DNA from: Neoalteromonas arenosi
Lineage (GTDB): Bacteria; Pseudomonadota; Gammaproteobacteria; Enterobacterales; Alteromonadaceae
Length of the DNA: 64,000 nt
Reading direction: 5' to 3'
Assembly (NCBI RefSeq): GCF_030362855.1
Contig: NZ_JAUCBP010000001.1
Span: 69,613-133,612, forward strand
In this document: positions 53,047 through 61,977 of the stretch, in pieces
Layout: every line of letters starts with the position of its first letter
Numbering within the stretch: the stretch's first letter is position 1
Program-made: the position numbers and the translations under genes
Notes under the pieces: model-generated
Databases searched by the model: none
The model's input: the letters and a program-made list of their open reading frames with translations, nothing else
What the model was told of the DNA's origin: nothing

Positions 53047-55626
53047 CTATCTCTTTTTTGGCGCTAAGCAGTCGTCAGCGCACACACTTCGACTCGCGAC
53101 TGAGGTGTCAGGCAAGCGGCTGCGAAATATCGTATCAGCCGCATACGCTTGTTGTTTATTCACCACTTGCCATGCATTGTCGACATAGGCTTCAGTGACT
53201 AAATTAGGATAAAGATTATTGAAACTGTACTCACCTTGGCTGCCTTTCACACCCGGTGGCGGTAAACGGAAATTAACCCCGCGTGCTTCTAAGCGCGGCA
53301 AGTGGAAACGCGTTAACTGCTGGGCAAAACTCACCCATGCCTTTTGCTGGTGCGCTAATAACTGCTCACGGCCCTGACCTTTACTCGTCACCACTTGCTC
53401 AGCGCTTGCGCTCCACTCAGGCTTTGCCCAGGCGCGCTCTGCAAGCGCATAGAGCCGCGGATACAACATGTACTCTAGGGTTTGGGGAGAGCGAATCACT
53501 TCACTCCAAACCTGTCCTTGGATCCCCAATGGCTGGCTGTTGCTGAGTGCATGTTCATATGCAAAATCGTGCCCCTTGCGCTCGGTCCATAACCATTGAT
53601 GGACCGGCAAAACTTGCGGCGTAAACTGGAATACTTTAAAGACATCAGTATTTTTTGACGCCCAATAGTAACCGGGCTCATGGGGATGATTCTGATAAGG
53701 AAAATCAAAATAAAGCACATCAGGGAATGAATATACGCTGTGAGCGGGTGATTCGTTCCAGGCATGCGCAGTTTCGGCGCCACCTGCCGCCAATGTGGTC
53801 CATACAGTCACTAACATATCCGCGGCACGTTGCTCGGTTGGAATAGTGCCCATACCATCACTCCAGCCCGCCAGATTCAGCCCTTTCTGTTGCGTCATTG
53901 CATACACTTTCTGGACAAAGTGGCCGAGTAAATCATGCACATCGTCAAGCGTCAGAACTCGCCCCAATAGTGCCTCACACGCGGGGGAATTGACCCATGC
54001 ACCAGCAGTTTCGTCGGCACCTAAATGGAAAGTCTTAAGTGAGTTACCCGCCTGTTGATGCATAGCCTGAAGTCGCGAGACAACAACATCAACAAAGCGA
54101 TAACTTGAATCGATACATGGGTTGAGAGTATTGTCGTTGTAATACTGAATTGACGAGTAAACAGTCTTATCAGCTGGGTCAACCAAACGATAAGTATGAT
54201 CCCCTGATGCAGACCAACGCTGCTCCATAGCTTGCACCGCAGCGCGCGCGTGACCAGGTGTATCAAACGATGGGATCACTTCGATATTGCGCTGCTGGGC
54301 GTACTGCAATAACTCAATATAGTCTTGCTCGGTTAGATAACCATTCACTTGCGCTGTGCGATGAGGTCCTGCACCCAGTTGAGGTTGTAAACACTGAGTA
54401 TCGTCGGCACAACGAAAGGCGCCCAATGACGTTAACTCAGGAAACTCTTGAATCGCGATACGCCAGCCTTCATCGTCGGCAAAATGCAAATGCAAACGGT
54501 TCAACTTGCCCAAGAACATCTCGTCAAGGAGAGTGAATAGACTATTCTTACCGTTGTAGTTCCGCGCAATATCGATATGCATGCCACGGTAGGCATATTC
54601 GGGCGCATCATCAATCGCGCCGACAGGTATTTGCTGGGTAGGCGCATCGTATAATTGCGCTAGTGACAGCAGTGCATATTGTACAGACTGAAGGTTACTT
54701 GCTTGAACAATAATACTATCTGAGTCAATCACTAAACCGTAGTGTTCATTTGGCAGCTCATTGACTTGCCAATTAACGACTAAACCGTCATCGTTGAACA
54801 CGATTCCCGCTTGTAGAAGCTCATCTAAAGCCGGCTTTACGCCGCGATTAATTAACGCCCGTACATTTAATCCTTTAGTTAACACAATGTGTTCACCTGA
54901 CCACTGTGCAACTTTCACATTAGGAACAATGCGTGGTTCAGAAGGTTCTGAAGCAACGCTAGCAAATGCTGAATAGTAATCGTATAGCCACTCACTGGTC
55001 GCAAGCGGTAATTGATCATCTTCGCCCCGCGTAAGGCGATTTTGATCATTGAAGTCACCAGCATGAGCGGCGTAGTTAATCTTAGTATTTTCATCGACCA
55101 CAGCTTCAGTCGATTTGACAATACGAGGCTGTAAGCCGGCGCCACTGACATACATATTGGGGACAATGTCAGAACGGCTCACATGCCAAAACTGGGCGAT
55201 AAAGGGCACCTTAACAGTCTCACCTGCTGCAATAGCATTGATGAAGTTGACCTTGTGTAAATCACCATTGACGTGCTCTATACTCACCACATTACTATCT
55301 ACATCGCGAATCGGCACAAGATGACTAAAGAACAAGACCCAATCATCTGCGGGCGCTGCGTGTGGGAATGTAAAGGTCAACTCAGCGGTAAAACACTCTG
55401 ACAACTCAACCCTAGCGCAAGCAGCTTTGTCTGTTGTACTCAACACCTGATACTGAACGTCGAGTGTCGCTGCCAATAAATCTAAGTCGGCCTGTTTAAA
55501 AGGTTTAGAGTCTACTGACAGGCAGCCAGTGACAGCCATTACACTTAGTAATGAAAAAGCGCGCACAACCGCTGAAGCACTGTTCAACCTTTTTGCTAAT
55601 ACTGCCATAATTGATAACGCTGTCAT
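53047..55626 (-). CDS. GH20 beta-N-acetylhexosaminidase (chitobiase-like) lipoprotein
   Basis: Splits chitobiose and chitooligosaccharides to GlcNAc. 859 residues: a signal with lipobox VTGC (Cys at about 35), a chitobiase N-terminal CHB_HEX domain (about 50-190), a GH20b domain (about 220-340), the GH20 catalytic barrel (about 345-770; HLGADETAGAW holds the catalytic Asp-Glu pair) and a C-terminal domain. First gene of the leftward nag operon. The annotated ATG (55624-55626) overlaps a NagR operator; an in-frame ATG at 55606-55608 is a reasonable alternative (six residues shorter). Confidence 0.94.
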   Translation of the reverse strand: MTALSIMAVLAKRLNSASAVVRAFSLLSVMAVTGCLSVDSKPFKQADLDLLAATLDVQYQVLSTTDKAACARVELSECFTAELTFTFPHAAPADDWVLFFSHLVPIRDVDSNVVSIEHVNGDLHKVNFINAIAAGETVKVPFIAQFWHVSRSDIVPNMYVSGAGLQPRIVKSTEAVVDENTKINYAAHAGDFNDQNRLTRGEDDQLPLATSEWLYDYYSAFASVASEPSEPRIVPNVKVAQWSGEHIVLTKGLNVRALINRGVKPALDELLQAGIVFNDDGLVVNWQVNELPNEHYGLVIDSDSIIVQASNLQSVQYALLSLAQLYDAPTQQIPVGAIDDAPEYAYRGMHIDIARNYNGKNSLFTLLDEMFLGKLNRLHLHFADDEGWRIAIQEFPELTSLGAFRCADDTQCLQPQLGAGPHRTAQVNGYLTEQDYIELLQYAQQRNIEVIPSFDTPGHARAAVQAMEQRWSASGDHTYRLVDPADKTVYSSIQYYNDNTLNPCIDSSYRFVDVVVSRLQAMHQQAGNSLKTFHLGADETAGAWVNSPACEALLGRVLTLDDVHDLLGHFVQKVYAMTQQKGLNLAGWSDGMGTIPTEQRAADMLVTVWTTLAAGGAETAHAWNESPAHSVYSFPDVLYFDFPYQNHPHEPGYYWASKNTDVFKVFQFTPQVLPVHQWLWTERKGHDFAYEHALSNSQPLGIQGQVWSEVIRSPQTLEYMLYPRLYALAERAWAKPEWSASAEQVVTSKGQGREQLLAHQQKAWVSFAQQLTRFHLPRLEARGVNFRLPPPGVKGSQGEYSFNNLYPNLVTEAYVDNAWQVVNKQQAYAADTIFRSRLPDTSVASRSVCADDCLAPKKR
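55612..55625. promoter_or_regulatory. NagR operator-like palindrome 1
   Basis: TGATAACGCTGTCA, a LacI-family dyad of the TGACA-N4-TGTCA form with one mismatch. It covers the upstream ATG of the GH20 gene, so bound repressor would sit on the start of the nag operon. The shared core AACGCTGTCATT reappears at 55714-55727. Confidence 0.7.
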
Positions 55627-55713
55627 TTTCTTGTCAAACCTTCGTGAACGGTTGTAAATTTGTCTAGAAACACGTCTTTGCGTTGACTTTAGAGAGATTT
55701 AACTCAACCCTTT

Positions 55714-55727
55714 TGACAACGCTGTCA
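55714..55727. promoter_or_regulatory. NagR operator-like palindrome 2
   Basis: TGACAACGCTGTCA, half-sites exact (TGACA/TGTCA), centre CG as in LacI-family operators. Located in the intergenic region between the GH20 gene and the LacI regulator, so it can act on both divergent promoters. Confidence 0.78.
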
Positions 55728-55834
55728 TTAAAATAACTTTACAACATGCAGGTATTGCATGCAAACTTTTGTTAACAATTGCTGAAAATTTTCTTCAATA
55801 ACAATCTAACCAACTGTATTTAATAAGGATTCTG

Positions 55835-56869
55835 GTGAAAACTACCATAAAAGACGTAGCCAAACTGGCCGGTGTATCATTTAAAACGGTCTCTCGCGTC
55901 ATCAATAATGAGGCTTCCGTAAAGCCACAAACGGTAGAAAAAGTTAATCAAGCAATTGCGCAACTCAACTATCAACCTAATACAGCGGCGCGTAATTTGG
56001 CCAGTGCCAACACCTATGCGATTGGTTATGTTTATGACAATCCAAATGCGTATTATGTGATCAACATGCAAAATGGTATTTTGGCTGAATGCCGCAATCG
56101 CGGCTACGAGTTAATCATCCATCCCTGTCATGCCACTTCGCCGACGCTGACCGAAGAAATAATTAAAATGTGCAAACGGTCGCAGCTAGCCGGTTTAGTG
56201 TTGTCACCACCGATGTCAGAAATGGCGGGGGTTATGGACTCATTGGATGAACTAGCCATACCCTACGTGAGGATAGTGTCGGGTAGCGCAACAAAGCGCA
56301 ATCATCGTCCCTGTGTGTTTGTTCACGATAGAGATGCCGCACGCAATATTGTTGAACACTTGATTGCACAAGGTCATACCCGCATCGGCTTTATCTCGGG
56401 AGACCAAGGTCACCGCTCTACAGAAGAGCGCAAATTAGGTTATCGCGAGGCACTGACTAATCACGGTATTCCACTGGATCGCGAGCTGGAAATAGACGGT
56501 ACTTACTCGTTTGAAAGTGGCGTCAAAGGTTTTAAGCAACTCCGCGCCCTGGGCGATCAGCCGACAGCCATTTTTGCCTGTAACGATGAAATTGCCTCAG
56601 GTAGCCTATTCGCTGCCCGTCTCAATGGCTTAGACGTGCCTTCGCAGCTAGCCATTGCTGGCTTTGAAAACAGTCCATTTTCACTGCAAACATGGCCCAA
56701 ATTAACTACAGCTGCGCAACCGACCGGGGAGATTGCCAGTCAGGCGGCAGCTACATTAATTGAAGAAATTCAGTCAAAACGCACAGGGCGTCTGCCAAGC
56801 GAAGTAGCACAGCATACCCACTTCCACCCTGAATTAGTGGTTCGTGAATCGACGTATATACCGGATTAA
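55835..56869 (+). CDS. nagR: LacI-family repressor of GlcNAc genes (NagR)
   Basis: 344 residues: an N-terminal LacI helix-turn-helix (TIKDVAKLAGVSFKTVSRVIN) with hinge (PNTAARNLAS), then a periplasmic-binding-protein-like sensor (about 62-340; ACNDEIASG, IAGFENSP). In related bacteria this regulator releases DNA on binding GlcNAc-6-phosphate. GTG start at 55835 with AAGGA before it. Divergent from the nag operon, with two operator-like palindromes between. No other candidate target operators were seen in the window. Confidence 0.9.
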   Translation: MKTTIKDVAKLAGVSFKTVSRVINNEASVKPQTVEKVNQAIAQLNYQPNTAARNLASANTYAIGYVYDNPNAYYVINMQNGILAECRNRGYELIIHPCHATSPTLTEEIIKMCKRSQLAGLVLSPPMSEMAGVMDSLDELAIPYVRIVSGSATKRNHRPCVFVHDRDAARNIVEHLIAQGHTRIGFISGDQGHRSTEERKLGYREALTNHGIPLDRELEIDGTYSFESGVKGFKQLRALGDQPTAIFACNDEIASGSLFAARLNGLDVPSQLAIAGFENSPFSLQTWPKLTTAAQPTGEIASQAAATLIEEIQSKRTGRLPSEVAQHTHFHPELVVRESTYIPD

Positions 56870-56888
56870 GGAGCCAAAAGCGCTCCTT
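56868..56888. terminator. Weak hairpin between nagR and nagX
   Basis: Stem AAGGAGC / GCTCCTT with a 7-base loop, in the 19 bp between the convergent stop codons. T-runs are poor on both sides. It is the only structure ending nagR and nagX. Confidence 0.4.
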
Positions 56889-57989
56889 CTACAACTTAAT
56901 AAATATCCTTTTCATATAAAGCAGTTTAGCCAGCCCATACAGGATTAACGTGAATGCTAATGCATAAACTAGCGATGCTAATTTGTCTGGCATTAAATCC
57001 GCGAGTTGCTGATAGGCAAAGGTTTTAATCGCAATCGCAGAATCATCCACGGTAATATCGACATCGCGCAATAGTGCTGCGAATAACCACGCAGCGATGT
57101 ACAGTGCTAATGCATTACTACCGTATATTCGCAATGCATTGAACCCCAATTTAATATCTCGCACGTTCCAGCAAGCGACTATTAATGCCATACACAAACA
57201 CGCTATGCCATTGGTCATGAGCACAAATGAACCTGTCCACAGACTCTTGTTGGCCGGATGAATCAGAGACCACACATAACCAATGCATAGAAATGCGACG
57301 CCTACTATCAGCAAGCGTCGCAGCTGTTGAGTATGGTCGGGGTTTGTAAATACTTGTACTGATACTAGGTAACCACTTAACACCGTAATGCTAGCGGGCA
57401 TGGTACTCAACAACCCTTCAGGATCAAACGCCATGCCTTTGCCTTGCCACATATGCTCCGATCCTAGAATGGCTAGATCGATATGTCTGACTAAATTTCC
57501 TGCCACGCTGTAATCAAAGTTACCAACGCCTACTAGCAACCACCAATATGCCAACAACACCAACCCGCCAGTAACTGCCAAAAGTCGCTCAGGAACCACT
57601 GAAATCAGCAGTGCTATTATTAAAAAACATAATGCAATACGCTGTAGCACGCCAAGAATACGCAATTCATCCAATGGTTGAACAAAGGGAAAAGCATGTA
57701 GGGCTAAACCTATTAAAAATAATAGGCAGGCTCGTTTGGTAATTGCGAAATAGTTGAAATCTGGCGTGCCAATTTTCGGTCGCAGTGAACAAGCCATAGA
57801 TGAACCAACGGCAAATAAGAAAAATGGAAAAACCCAATCTGTCGGTGTTATACCATGCCAGTCGGCATGCAGCAGTGGCCAATAGACATGCCCCCACGAG
57901 CCGGGATTGTTAACCAGTAGCATCAGTGCCAGCGCCAAACCACGAAATATATCAATGCTGTCTACGCGTCCTAAAGATGGGTTGCTCAT
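56889..57989 (-). CDS. nagX: NagX-type membrane acyltransferase (DUF5009/HGSNAT-like)
   Basis: 366 residues with about ten membrane helices. The N terminus RVDSIDIFRGLALALMLLVNNPGSWGH is the mark of the heparan-alpha-glucosaminide N-acetyltransferase-like family (COG4299), called NagX in Shewanella-type GlcNAc loci. Role in transport or modification of GlcNAc is not proven. Overlaps the upstream halogenase gene by 4 bp, so it is in one operon with both halogenases. Confidence 0.9.
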   Translation of the reverse strand: MSNPSLGRVDSIDIFRGLALALMLLVNNPGSWGHVYWPLLHADWHGITPTDWVFPFFLFAVGSSMACSLRPKIGTPDFNYFAITKRACLLFLIGLALHAFPFVQPLDELRILGVLQRIALCFLIIALLISVVPERLLAVTGGLVLLAYWWLLVGVGNFDYSVAGNLVRHIDLAILGSEHMWQGKGMAFDPEGLLSTMPASITVLSGYLVSVQVFTNPDHTQQLRRLLIVGVAFLCIGYVWSLIHPANKSLWTGSFVLMTNGIACLCMALIVACWNVRDIKLGFNALRIYGSNALALYIAAWLFAALLRDVDITVDDSAIAIKTFAYQQLADLMPDKLASLVYALAFTLILYGLAKLLYMKRIFIKL

Positions 57990-59506
57990 GCGCTTTGCCG
58001 GTGTAGTTGGGTTAAAAATTCATGATGCCTGATGGCTTGCAGATTCAGGTTACTGGCACCATTTCGAATTGACTGCAATAGAGCTGCATTAGTGTCTTTG
58101 TCAATATGTAGATCAAGCTTGGGATAGTGCTGCATGCCATACAGTACATAGCGATAGTTCTCGTCAGTAAATGTGGTTGAATAACCACCCGCCAAATCCA
58201 TAAATTCACAGACCTTGGCGCGCCATATCTCGAGCTTATCGGCCAATCCTGGCTGGGCCTCTACAGAACGCTGAGCAGCTTGCCAAAAAGCGGTATCGTC
58301 TCTGTCGGTTAAACAATAGTGCAGAACAATAAACTGCTTGAGATCTTCATAAATCCCGGCCATTTTTTCATTGTAACTGGCACGCATAACTGCAGGATTC
58401 GATTGCCCCGAATAGTGGGTGGCAAACAACCGAGCGCCGAGATTGATCAGGTGTAAACCGGTAGATTCCAAAGGTTCAATAAAGCCTGCTGAGAGCCCAA
58501 TGGCTAAACAATTACCAATCCAACTGCGTTTTAGTCGCCCAACGCGCATGGCTAGATGTAATGCTTTTTTGTGCTCTTTGGGATGCCCTAAATGGGCCAA
58601 AAGTTCTTGCTCCGCTTGCTCCGGACTTATCTGGTCTGAGTCATAGACATAACCATTACCACGTCGATTGGCTAAATCAATCTGCCAAGCCCAGCCGTGA
58701 TCGAGTGCAGTAGCGGTAGTGTATGTGCGCGGGGTTTCTCCACTCGCGTAATCACATTGAATAGCAACAGCACGATCACAAGGCAGCTCACGCTTGAAAG
58801 AAATCCAGTTATCGTCATCCAGCGCATTGATAAGTAAGCCCTTAAACCCGCTACAGTCAATGTAAAAGTCAGCGTTCTTGCGCCCCTTATCAGTAACAAT
58901 GGCTGTGATTGTTTCCCCTTCAGCCTCAACATTTTGCACAGTCTCAACCGAGTGACTAACGCCGCGCTCAATCGCTTTTCGTTTTAAATATTCACCTAAT
59001 AGCACAGCATCAATGTGATAGGCATAAGGTAAATACCCTTGATAGTCTCGATGCTGAGAGGTCTTCGCTGCAGCCCCACGCTCGGCCAATAGTGCACTGA
59101 GAGAAACGCCTTGATCATAGCGTTCTCTTTGATAATGCTTTCCTGCTAGCCACTCTGACGCAATATCGTATTGTCCAGCGGCTTGCTGTTGTTCAAAGGG
59201 GTGAAAATACTGATGTATTCCCTGAGCAGTGGGCATCATCCAGTTGTTGAACATGATCCCCAACTTTAATGTCGCGTTGGTTTCTCGCATTAGTTCGCGC
59301 TCATCTAAACCTAACGCTGCAAATAAGAAGCGTATACTATGCACCGTCGCTTCCCCCACACCAATTGGACCTTGATGAGGTGATTCAATTAAAGAAATCG
59401 CTATTTTTTGTCCCGATTTATTAAAATACTGCTGTAAGTACAGGGCAGTTATCCAACCGGCGCTACCGCCACCAACAATTAACAGGGATGAAGGAGGTTG
59501 ACTCAT
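57986..59506 (-). CDS. Flavin-dependent halogenase-family protein 1
   Basis: 506 residues from the ATG at 59504-59506 (an upstream in-frame ATG at 59545 lies inside the next gene). FAD site IVGGGSAGWITALYL, the halogenase lysine in NATLKLGIMF, and the catalytic-site glutamate region GFIEPLESTGLHL. The WxWxIP halogenase motif reads WAWQID, with the proline lost, so halogenation is uncertain. In GlcNAc loci of marine gammaproteobacteria such proteins are annotated tryptophan halogenase, but no chlorinated product is known. Overlaps nagX by 4 bp. Confidence 0.92.
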   Translation of the reverse strand: MSQPPSSLLIVGGGSAGWITALYLQQYFNKSGQKIAISLIESPHQGPIGVGEATVHSIRFLFAALGLDERELMRETNATLKLGIMFNNWMMPTAQGIHQYFHPFEQQQAAGQYDIASEWLAGKHYQRERYDQGVSLSALLAERGAAAKTSQHRDYQGYLPYAYHIDAVLLGEYLKRKAIERGVSHSVETVQNVEAEGETITAIVTDKGRKNADFYIDCSGFKGLLINALDDDNWISFKRELPCDRAVAIQCDYASGETPRTYTTATALDHGWAWQIDLANRRGNGYVYDSDQISPEQAEQELLAHLGHPKEHKKALHLAMRVGRLKRSWIGNCLAIGLSAGFIEPLESTGLHLINLGARLFATHYSGQSNPAVMRASYNEKMAGIYEDLKQFIVLHYCLTDRDDTAFWQAAQRSVEAQPGLADKLEIWRAKVCEFMDLAGGYSTTFTDENYRYVLYGMQHYPKLDLHIDKDTNAALLQSIRNGASNLNLQAIRHHEFLTQLHRQSA

Positions 59507-59507
59507 A

Positions 59508-61103
59508 TTAAATTCTCTGCAGTCCGTATTCGTGGACTTTTTCAATTAGTTCTCGATGGGGCATTAATACCTTGTTCAAGCTCGCCAAATGGGCTTGCAT
59601 AATGCTGCGTTGTTGCCCGCTCAATTGCCCGTCGCTGTTATCAACATTTGTATTCAGTAATGGTCTAACATCCATGCCTAATAACACGTAAAGATGATTG
59701 GCTAGATTGAAAACACCCGGACGTAAATCGATTTGTGATGGCAACTGCGTATGCCATTTAGTCAGCATCTGGATTAGCTGCGGCGACCAAGTATTCATGT
59801 CACGGTGCGCGCGCCAAAAATCGCTATCATCGCGTTGTGACAGGCAGTAATGCAGCTTGATAAAATCAAACACACCTTCCCAAACACTGCATAATTGCTG
59901 GTTGAATCGCCTTTGTAATTGACCTGAACTAAGCGACAGGGTTAATGAGGTTGAGTCGGCTTCGCTTAACATTTGCGCTAATAGTTGTGCGGTTTTGTCG
60001 AACATTAACAAACCGGTTGCTTCCAGTGGCTCAACAAAGCCTTGTGACATTCCAATTGCGACACAATTGTTGCGCCAAAACTGCGCATAATGACCACTGC
60101 GCATGGGGATCTTACGCGGCTCAGTAAGCAGGTTATTCTGGTCTTCTAGACCTATATAATGGGCTAACGTTTCGCGAGCATCTGCTTCGGTCATGTGTTG
60201 CGAAGAATAAACGATTCCAACACCACGGCGTTCTACCAAGCCGATGTCCCAAATCCAACCAGCGCGATGGGCAGTAGCCAGTGTCGCGCACGCAATGGTT
60301 TTTTTAATACTGGAATACGCTACTTGGGTCGCTATCGCGGTATCGGTGAAAATTTCATCCGCTTTACTGATAAATTCGGTTTCCAGGCACTGTCCCAGCA
60401 GCAGTGAACGGCCCCCCGAGCAGTCGATAAATAACTCAGCCTCGATGCGTTGACCGTTTTCAGTCAGCAAATACGCAATACCACCCGCGTTATTTTTAAC
60501 GCCTTTGGCTATTTCTAGTTGCTGATAGTCAACGCCGAGTCTTTGCGTGGCATTCTCTGCGAGTAGCTCGCTAAATTTTGCCGCGTCAAAGTGGTAGGCG
60601 TAGTTACAAACCCCATGGAATTCGGCTTGAATAAACTTTTTCGGCGCCAATCCAGCTTGAACGAGATGTGACTGCACGGAAAACGTGTCGGCAAAATTCG
60701 CTGCTTTAAAACCGTGATTAATCCAATCACAGAGTGCTTCCTCAGATTCTATTTGCGGGTAGTCGAAGATGTGCTGATAAACATGCTGGGCTCCATCGCT
60801 TTGCGGTGGCTGCCAGCCGATAAAATCAATACTTTGCTTGAATGTCGCGGAGCAGCGTTTGATCAATTCAGATTCAGAAATACCAAAATAGTGAAGGCTA
60901 TCGCGGATCGATGGCACGGTTCCTTCACCAACGCCAACAGTCGGTATATTAGGTGATTCGATTAAGGTTATTGAATAAGGCTTGGCGGTCGATGCGGCGA
61001 ACTTTTCATCCAATGCGCGTGCTAAGTGATTCGCAGTTAACCATCCGGCAGTGCCCCCTCCGACAATAACTATTCGTTGCTGAGATGACGCTGCGCTGCA
61101 CAT
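59508..61103 (-). CDS. Flavin-dependent halogenase-family protein 2
   Basis: 531 residues, homologous to the downstream gene. FAD site VIVGGGTAGWLTANHLA, the lysine in SATFKQSIDFIGW, and GFVEPLEATGLL. The WxWxIP position reads WIWDIG, again without proline. The stop lies 1 bp from the start of the other halogenase gene; SapC is 33 bp upstream. The diverged pair suggests a heteromer or two substrates; the reaction is unknown. Confidence 0.92.
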   Translation of the reverse strand: MCSAASSQQRIVIVGGGTAGWLTANHLARALDEKFAASTAKPYSITLIESPNIPTVGVGEGTVPSIRDSLHYFGISESELIKRCSATFKQSIDFIGWQPPQSDGAQHVYQHIFDYPQIESEEALCDWINHGFKAANFADTFSVQSHLVQAGLAPKKFIQAEFHGVCNYAYHFDAAKFSELLAENATQRLGVDYQQLEIAKGVKNNAGGIAYLLTENGQRIEAELFIDCSGGRSLLLGQCLETEFISKADEIFTDTAIATQVAYSSIKKTIACATLATAHRAGWIWDIGLVERRGVGIVYSSQHMTEADARETLAHYIGLEDQNNLLTEPRKIPMRSGHYAQFWRNNCVAIGMSQGFVEPLEATGLLMFDKTAQLLAQMLSEADSTSLTLSLSSGQLQRRFNQQLCSVWEGVFDFIKLHYCLSQRDDSDFWRAHRDMNTWSPQLIQMLTKWHTQLPSQIDLRPGVFNLANHLYVLLGMDVRPLLNTNVDNSDGQLSGQQRSIMQAHLASLNKVLMPHRELIEKVHEYGLQRI

Positions 61104-61136
61104 AGTGGGTCAGTTAGAGCTCTCGTCTATGGAGCG

Positions 61137-61835
61137 CTAACCGTGAGTCCTAACGATCAAGCGGTTAATCTGCTTGAGTGATTGCTGTATTGCATATATC
61201 AATGCCAGTGCGCCGTTGTCGCGTAATTTGACTAGCACATCTGGGGCCAGCGTATTGAGCTTTTGTTGGTTGATCACGTAAATACCGTCAAAACTGATTT
61301 CTTCGCTACCGGTTTTGATATTAATTGCCTGTGCGTGGAGCAGCTCATAGTGCTCAAGTAAATTCATCAGCTGCATTGTTTGGCCAGCCATCTCGGTGTG
61401 AGATTTGAGTAGCTTGATTTGCTGCTCTAGGAACTGACTTTTGTTGCCTTCGGCATCAAACAGCGCTTCACCTGATTCAACACCGACACGAGCAGGGTCG
61501 TCAATTATACAAATCTCGAGTTGTTGCGTTTGTGCGTTTTCGCGCAACGCAAAAGGATACAATCGCAGCGCACGCGGCACATAAATCGCATCATACTGTT
61601 CACGACCGCAATACAAGTTGGTTTCTGGCTTTAAACCTTGGATAGCACACAGTGTAAATGCGCCCGTTTCAGAGTTCTTCACTACCACCAACGGAAACTC
61701 TAGTGCTGCGTCGAATATTTCATCCGTCATAATTGGAATTAAGTGTTGCTCAGCGGCGTGATTAAACTGACGATCGAGAGAAACTTTGTAGTCTTTATGC
61801 TCGTTTTCGTTGAGCGTATGAAGGGCATGAGCCAT
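61137..61835 (-). CDS. SapC-family protein
   Basis: 232 residues, no signal peptide or membrane segment. SapC-family features: LNENEHKDYKVSLDRQFNHA, LVVVKNSETGAFTL and YVPRALRLYPFALRE. Named after a Campylobacter S-layer-related protein, but the function in these bacteria is unknown. Regularly found between a TonB-dependent receptor and halogenase genes in glycan loci. AAAGGAT before the ATG. Preceded by the receptor's terminator, so it has its own promoter or depends on read-through. Confidence 0.92.
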   Translation of the reverse strand: MAHALHTLNENEHKDYKVSLDRQFNHAAEQHLIPIMTDEIFDAALEFPLVVVKNSETGAFTLCAIQGLKPETNLYCGREQYDAIYVPRALRLYPFALRENAQTQQLEICIIDDPARVGVESGEALFDAEGNKSQFLEQQIKLLKSHTEMAGQTMQLMNLLEHYELLHAQAINIKTGSEEISFDGIYVINQQKLNTLAPDVLVKLRDNGALALIYAIQQSLKQINRLIVRTHG

Positions 61836-61907
61836 GTGGATTATCCTTTGTCGGCGAGTTGCCGTGTTGAGCTTTTACAAAAATGACATCCTAACGTATT
61901 CTGCAGT

Positions 61908-61966
61908 AAAAAATGAACTGATTAGCTATGTTGGGCTAGGAAAGCACCCAACATAACTAACCAGTT
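61908..61966 (-). terminator. Long-stem terminator after TonB-dependent receptor
   Basis: Minus-strand stem of 20 pairs with wobbles (AACTGGTTAGTTATGTTGGG with its partner), an 11-base loop, then CA and TTTTTT. It separates the receptor from SapC and the halogenases. Confidence 0.85.
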
Positions 61967-61977
61967 AAACGGCAGGT

